A stretch of DNA of 44,712 nucleotides from CAIYYO01 sp049299895 (GTDB lineage Archaea; Altiarchaeota; Altiarchaeia; IMC4; QMZM01): NCBI GenBank assembly GCA_049299895.1, contig JBAQYF010000005.1, forward strand, positions 1 to 44,712. Direction: 5' to 3'. Numbering within the stretch: the stretch's first letter is position 1; each line of letters starts with the position of its first letter. The notes under the pieces were generated by a model, which made no database searches, was not told the DNA's origin, and was given only the letters and a program-made list of their open reading frames with translations. The position numbers and the translations under genes were made by a program. Of the stretch, positions 42,069-44,712 are shown one piece after another.

Positions 42069-43274
42069 CTAAATTTTAAAGTTGATTTTGGACAAAAGAT
42101 TCAATAAAAATGACAGTACCCCGATTATAGCACCAGACGAGGCACCCAAATTTGTGAATCCAATAACTAGTATGATTTTTGTAACCCTATTATTCCATAG
42201 ATCTCGTATCGAGTTTATTTTATATAATCCATCGAAATCTTTCACCTTTGGTGGCCTAAGTTTTGCCTCAACCCAACCAGAAAACCACCCGGCTGCAAGA
42301 GCAGGATGTAGAGTAGTCAATGGAGCCACTATGAAGGCCGTAACTATTGAAAGAGGGTGAGCTAAAGCTAATGCTGCACCTATCGCTGCTAAACCCCCTG
42401 TTAAAAAAATCCATTTAACTGCGGAATCCATTAAAAAGTTTGGATCCTTTGGACCCATGAAAAATCCCAAGACAACTAATAGAATAACAATTACAGGAAA
42501 AGCAAAATTAATGTATTTCGTAAGGTTGCCTTTCTTCTCAGGAACGGTCTCAAGTTCCGCGATTTCCTTACCGATGTCTTTCCCGGATAATTTTGACTCC
42601 AGTATCTCCTTTATTCCGGAAACATGTCCTGCGCCCACAACGGCGACTATCTTTTTTGCGTCCAGGGATGCGATCTTGTCGGCGATGTAGATATTCCGCT
42701 CGTCGAGCAGGGTCTCCTTTACAGAGGGAATCTCACGCCCAAGCTCTTCCATCATCTCGGTGAGAACGTCCATCTCTTTTAGCTTTTCGACCATCTCCTC
42801 GGTCACTTTCTCTTCTTCGAAGATGCCGGATACCAGGCCAAAGAAGATATTTATCTTCTCCCTGAAGCCCATGCGATTCAGGGCCCTCTTGAGGGTGACG
42901 CTTATGTCCCGGTCTACAAGAGCAATTGGGATGTTCTTCTCCTTGGCCATTTCCAAGGCTTTCACCATCTCGCTTCCGGGCTTTACGCCGAGTTCGTCGC
43001 CTACCTTCCTCTGGAAATTGGTAAGCATAAGCTGAGTTAAAAACAGATATCCCTTGCCTTCTTTTATGACTTTTGATACGTCGGTTTCATCCCATTTCTT
43101 CTTTTCAGATATTGCGTGATGCCTTTGAGCGCAGAGTTCCACGGCTACCATATCGGGACTCTCATTTTCGATTGTCTCCCTGACGAGTTCGACGCTCTCC
43201 TTGGAAACGTGCGCCGTGCCTATGAGCAGGACTTCTTTACCGGGGAGATCGACGCGAATGACGGAATTGAGCAT
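42069..43274 (-). CDS. TraB/PrgY-family membrane protein
   Basis: With start ATG 43274 the protein has 401 residues. The TraB domain (about 1-210) has GTAHVSKESVE near the N-terminus, 'MVAVELCAQRHHAI' and 'VAVVGAGHVSGIKEIL', conserved His/Glu motifs shared with pheromone-shutdown PrgY and ChaN/TIKI-like proteins, thought to be metal-dependent peptidases. The C-terminal half (about 250-400) has four to five membrane helices. Archaeal copies are of unknown function. A 20-residue extension from ATG 43334 is open but atypical. Two palindromes lie upstream. Confidence 0.85.
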   Translation of the reverse strand: MLNSVIRVDLPGKEVLLIGTAHVSKESVELVRETIENESPDMVAVELCAQRHHAISEKKKWDETDVSKVIKEGKGYLFLTQLMLTNFQRKVGDELGVKPGSEMVKALEMAKEKNIPIALVDRDISVTLKRALNRMGFREKINIFFGLVSGIFEEEKVTEEMVEKLKEMDVLTEMMEELGREIPSVKETLLDERNIYIADKIASLDAKKIVAVVGAGHVSGIKEILESKLSGKDIGKEIAELETVPEKKGNLTKYINFAFPVIVILLVVLGFFMGPKDPNFLMDSAVKWIFLTGGLAAIGAALALAHPLSIVTAFIVAPLTTLHPALAAGWFSGWVEAKLRPPKVKDFDGLYKINSIRDLWNNRVTKIILVIGFTNLGASSGAIIGVLSFLLNLLSKINFKI

Positions 43275-43366
43275 AGTATGTATATTGGGATGATGAGAAC
43301 AAAAAGTGGAACGAAGGGCGTGAAACACGCACATCGTAGTTCCAGAGGCCTTTTATCTCGCATTCC

Positions 43367-43383
43367 ACTAATTGCCAATTAGT
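43367..43383. promoter_or_regulatory. Operator-like palindrome 1 upstream of TraB gene
   Basis: ACTAATTGCCAATTAGT is symmetric around a central C (8-bp arms). A TATA-like GATAAAAGG on the minus strand lies just downstream, near 43350-43358, in front of the TraB gene. Confidence 0.5.
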
Positions 43384-43401
43384 AAAAAATAAAGGGATAT
43401 G

Positions 43402-43416
43402 CTAATTACTAATTAG
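43402..43416. promoter_or_regulatory. Operator-like palindrome 2 upstream of TraB gene
   Basis: CTAATTACTAATTAG is symmetric around a central C. It matches palindrome 1 (consensus CTAATTRCYAATTAG) with centres 34 bases apart, about three helical turns. A pair of such sites suggests cooperative binding of a dimeric regulator. Confidence 0.5.
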
Positions 43417-43431
43417 TACGTCATAGCATAC

Positions 43432-44529
43432 TTATCTTGCAGTAACTATCATCACGACGTCCCCGTCCTGCAATACGTGCTGTAGCCCTACGACCTGTTC
43501 GTCGAATTTCACTGACTTTCCCGTGACATGCGCGTATTTGAATTTGGCTATGATATCCCTGTGGACCATCATGCACGCGTCTTTCACGTTCGATCCTCTT
43601 TTCATGATCATAGGCTCCGGAGAATGCGTTTTTTCGCCCAGTTTTTTTGTATAGACGCGGATGACGTCCAATTTTACGAATATCCTTTTCTTCAGGTCCT
43701 CTATGTTTGAGCGTTTTTGCGCTGAGATCTCTATGGCTGAGCCTTTTAGTTCGTCGCGGACCTTTTTGAGGTCTTCCTGGTTGAGCATGTCTATCTTGTT
43801 CAAAAGGACGAGCGAGGGCGAGTATATCCTGTTCTTCTGGATGACGTCTATCATCTGGTCGTCGGTGATGTCTTCGTGCAATGCTACGGTGGCATTATGT
43901 ATGCCGTAGACGTTGAGTATTTCCCGTACCGTTCGTTTGTCGATCTTTGTAAGTTTAACGTTGGCGACGACGGATACTCCGCCTTTGTCTGTTTTCTGGA
44001 TGCTCACCCTGGGCGGGCGCTGGTTTAGCCGTATCCCGACGGAGTAGAGCTCTTTTTCTATTGCTGAAAGATGCTTTATGTTGCATGCATCGAGCAGTAT
44101 GAGTATGAGATCCGCATTGCGGACTATTGCCAGAACTTCTCTTCCGCGGCCTTTCCCGGATGATGCTCCGACGATGATCCCGGGTATGTCTAGTATCTGT
44201 ATCTTTGCGCCTTCGTATTCCATCATCCCGGGGACTACGTTAAGGGTCGTGAATTCGTATGCGGCAACGCGCGAATCTGCGTCGGTAAGCGCATTTAGAA
44301 GGGTTGATTTTCCTACGGATGGAAATCCAACCAGTACAACGGTTGCGTCTCCGCTTTTCTTGACTGCGAAGCCCTCTCCTTTCTTTCCTGAGGATTTGCG
44401 CTTCAGGTCCTCTTCTTTTATCTGTGCAAGTTTAGCCTTAAGCTTCCCTATGTGGTACTGCGTCGCCTTGTTGTACTGAGTCTTCTGTATCTCGTCTTCT
44501 ATCTCTTTTATCTTGTCTTCGGCAGCCAT
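43432..44529 (-). CDS. DRG-family GTP-binding protein (Rbg/Obg-related)
   Basis: Ribosome-associated translational GTPase conserved in archaea and eukaryotes. The 365 residues have an N-terminal helical region (1-60), the P-loop GFPSVGKST (68-76), the switch II DIPGII (114-119), an inserted domain, NKID in 'SLVLLNKIDMLNQEDLKK', and a C-terminal TGS domain (about 290-365, 'VYTKKLGEKTHSPEPMIMKR'). The length matches DRG proteins. The gene ends about 160 bases before the TraB start. No Dfrp partner is in the window. Confidence 0.95.
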   Translation of the reverse strand: MAAEDKIKEIEDEIQKTQYNKATQYHIGKLKAKLAQIKEEDLKRKSSGKKGEGFAVKKSGDATVVLVGFPSVGKSTLLNALTDADSRVAAYEFTTLNVVPGMMEYEGAKIQILDIPGIIVGASSGKGRGREVLAIVRNADLILILLDACNIKHLSAIEKELYSVGIRLNQRPPRVSIQKTDKGGVSVVANVKLTKIDKRTVREILNVYGIHNATVALHEDITDDQMIDVIQKNRIYSPSLVLLNKIDMLNQEDLKKVRDELKGSAIEISAQKRSNIEDLKKRIFVKLDVIRVYTKKLGEKTHSPEPMIMKRGSNVKDACMMVHRDIIAKFKYAHVTGKSVKFDEQVVGLQHVLQDGDVVMIVTAR

Positions 44530-44605
44530 AACCGTTAATTAATAGGCCTGACAGGGAAAAGAATCAGGAAAAACGCCGTTCTTTTATGCTTTGTTGCATA
44601 AATAG

Positions 44606-44712
44606 TTAGTGTTTCGTGAGTCCCTCGAGGTTTTTCCTTGTTCTGGGTTCTTTTAAGTTTTTGGTAGGCCCATATTTTGCAGGCGGCTTCTTTTTCCATC
44701 CCTTTTTCGCTT
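44606..44712 (-). CDS. Short basic protein, C-terminal end (partial)
   Basis: On the minus strand the frame entering at the right edge gives AKKGWKKKPPAKYGPTKNLK followed by 'EPRTRKNLEGLTKH' and TAA at 44608-44606. The very high lysine content suggests a nucleic-acid- or ribosome-binding protein, but I do not recognise it. It is upstream of the DRG GTPase on the same strand. About 80 bases of unassigned sequence separate it from the DRG start. Confidence 0.45.
   Translation of the reverse strand, partial: AKKGWKKKPPAKYGPTKNLKEPRTRKNLEGLTKH

Noticed and set aside
43275..43334. 20-residue extension of the TraB protein
   Set aside because: Family members begin close to the MLNSVIRVDLPG segment, and the extension (MCVFHALRST...) is atypical.
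1..44712. CRISPR arrays, rRNA genes and known riboswitches
   Set aside because: No spaced direct repeats, no rRNA-like sequence and no TPP or other recognised aptamer were seen, including upstream of thiDN.

Overview
This 44.7 kb window is archaeal. It encodes aIF5A with a hypusine site, aIF1A, RIO1 and Bud32 kinases, RadB, Mre11, a DRG-type GTPase, Taw1 (wyosine), aTrm56, TyrRS of the archaeal type, AglH-like GlcNAc-1-P transferase, a geranylgeranyl-reductase-family flavoprotein and archaeal families such as UPF0147, DUF371 and DUF211. TATA boxes about 25 bases upstream of start codons and bulge-helix-bulge (BHB) tRNA processing signals agree with this. RadB and the surface-protein style (Ig-like, Gly-rich and Cys-rich repeats, GNVGIGT motif) point to the euryarchaeal/DPANN/Altiarchaeota side of the tree. 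Genes for His, Thr, shikimate, thiamine and AMP synthesis argue against a heavily reduced parasite. I cannot name the lineage from sequence alone.

The most striking object is at 731-844 (minus strand): a circularly permuted tRNA-Gly(GCC) gene. The 3' part of the tRNA (position 60 to 73) lies upstream of the 5' part (positions 1 to 59), separated by only five bases. The two outer flanks form a 14-bp helix that completes a textbook 3-4-3 BHB motif. Cutting and joining there regenerates a perfect T-loop. A second tRNA, Lys(TTT) at 8571-8674, has an ordinary 30-nt BHB intron at 37/38. The aTrm56 gene, which acts on the T-loop, and the Taw1 gene are in the same window.

Layout. 1-120: right end of an IS3-family element, apparently inserted into the 5' end of a hypothetical gene (143-646). 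1011-3300: AglH-like transferase and FAD oxidoreductase. 3301-5268 (minus): homoserine dehydrogenase, its ACT regulator and dCMP deaminase, divergent from aIF5A. 5808-8455: surface beta-propeller/TPR protein overlapping aTrm56. 8804-12174 (minus): CitG-like, DUF371, a membrane protein, RIO1 and aIF1A. 12220-19908: HisI, a pilus-type ATPase, a decayed surface gene, Taw1, PRC-barrel, ThiD-ThiN, KaiC-like, DUF211 with VIT1-like, and Bud32. 19992-21317: UPF0147 and TyrRS, the latter with a leader of tandem hairpins. 21322-24493: decayed and intact copies of a membrane protein, a transporter pair, and VapBC. 24562-29396: HD hydrolase, GGR-family enzyme, PurA, cupin and RadB.

29435-39110 is an island of large secreted proteins: a Gly-rich protein, a Cys-repeat protein, a Yip1 gene broken by a T9 tract, and a 1005-residue protein whose C-terminus looks like a polymorphic toxin. 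That last gene is followed 2 bases later by a cytosolic protein that could be its immunity partner. 39445-44529 returns to housekeeping genes: Mre11, AroE, TraB and the DRG GTPase. The right edge cuts a short basic protein.

Candidates most worth following up are the permuted tRNA, the toxin/immunity-like pair, the structured TyrRS leader, and three broken genes that could be strain-specific decay, sequencing error or recoding.
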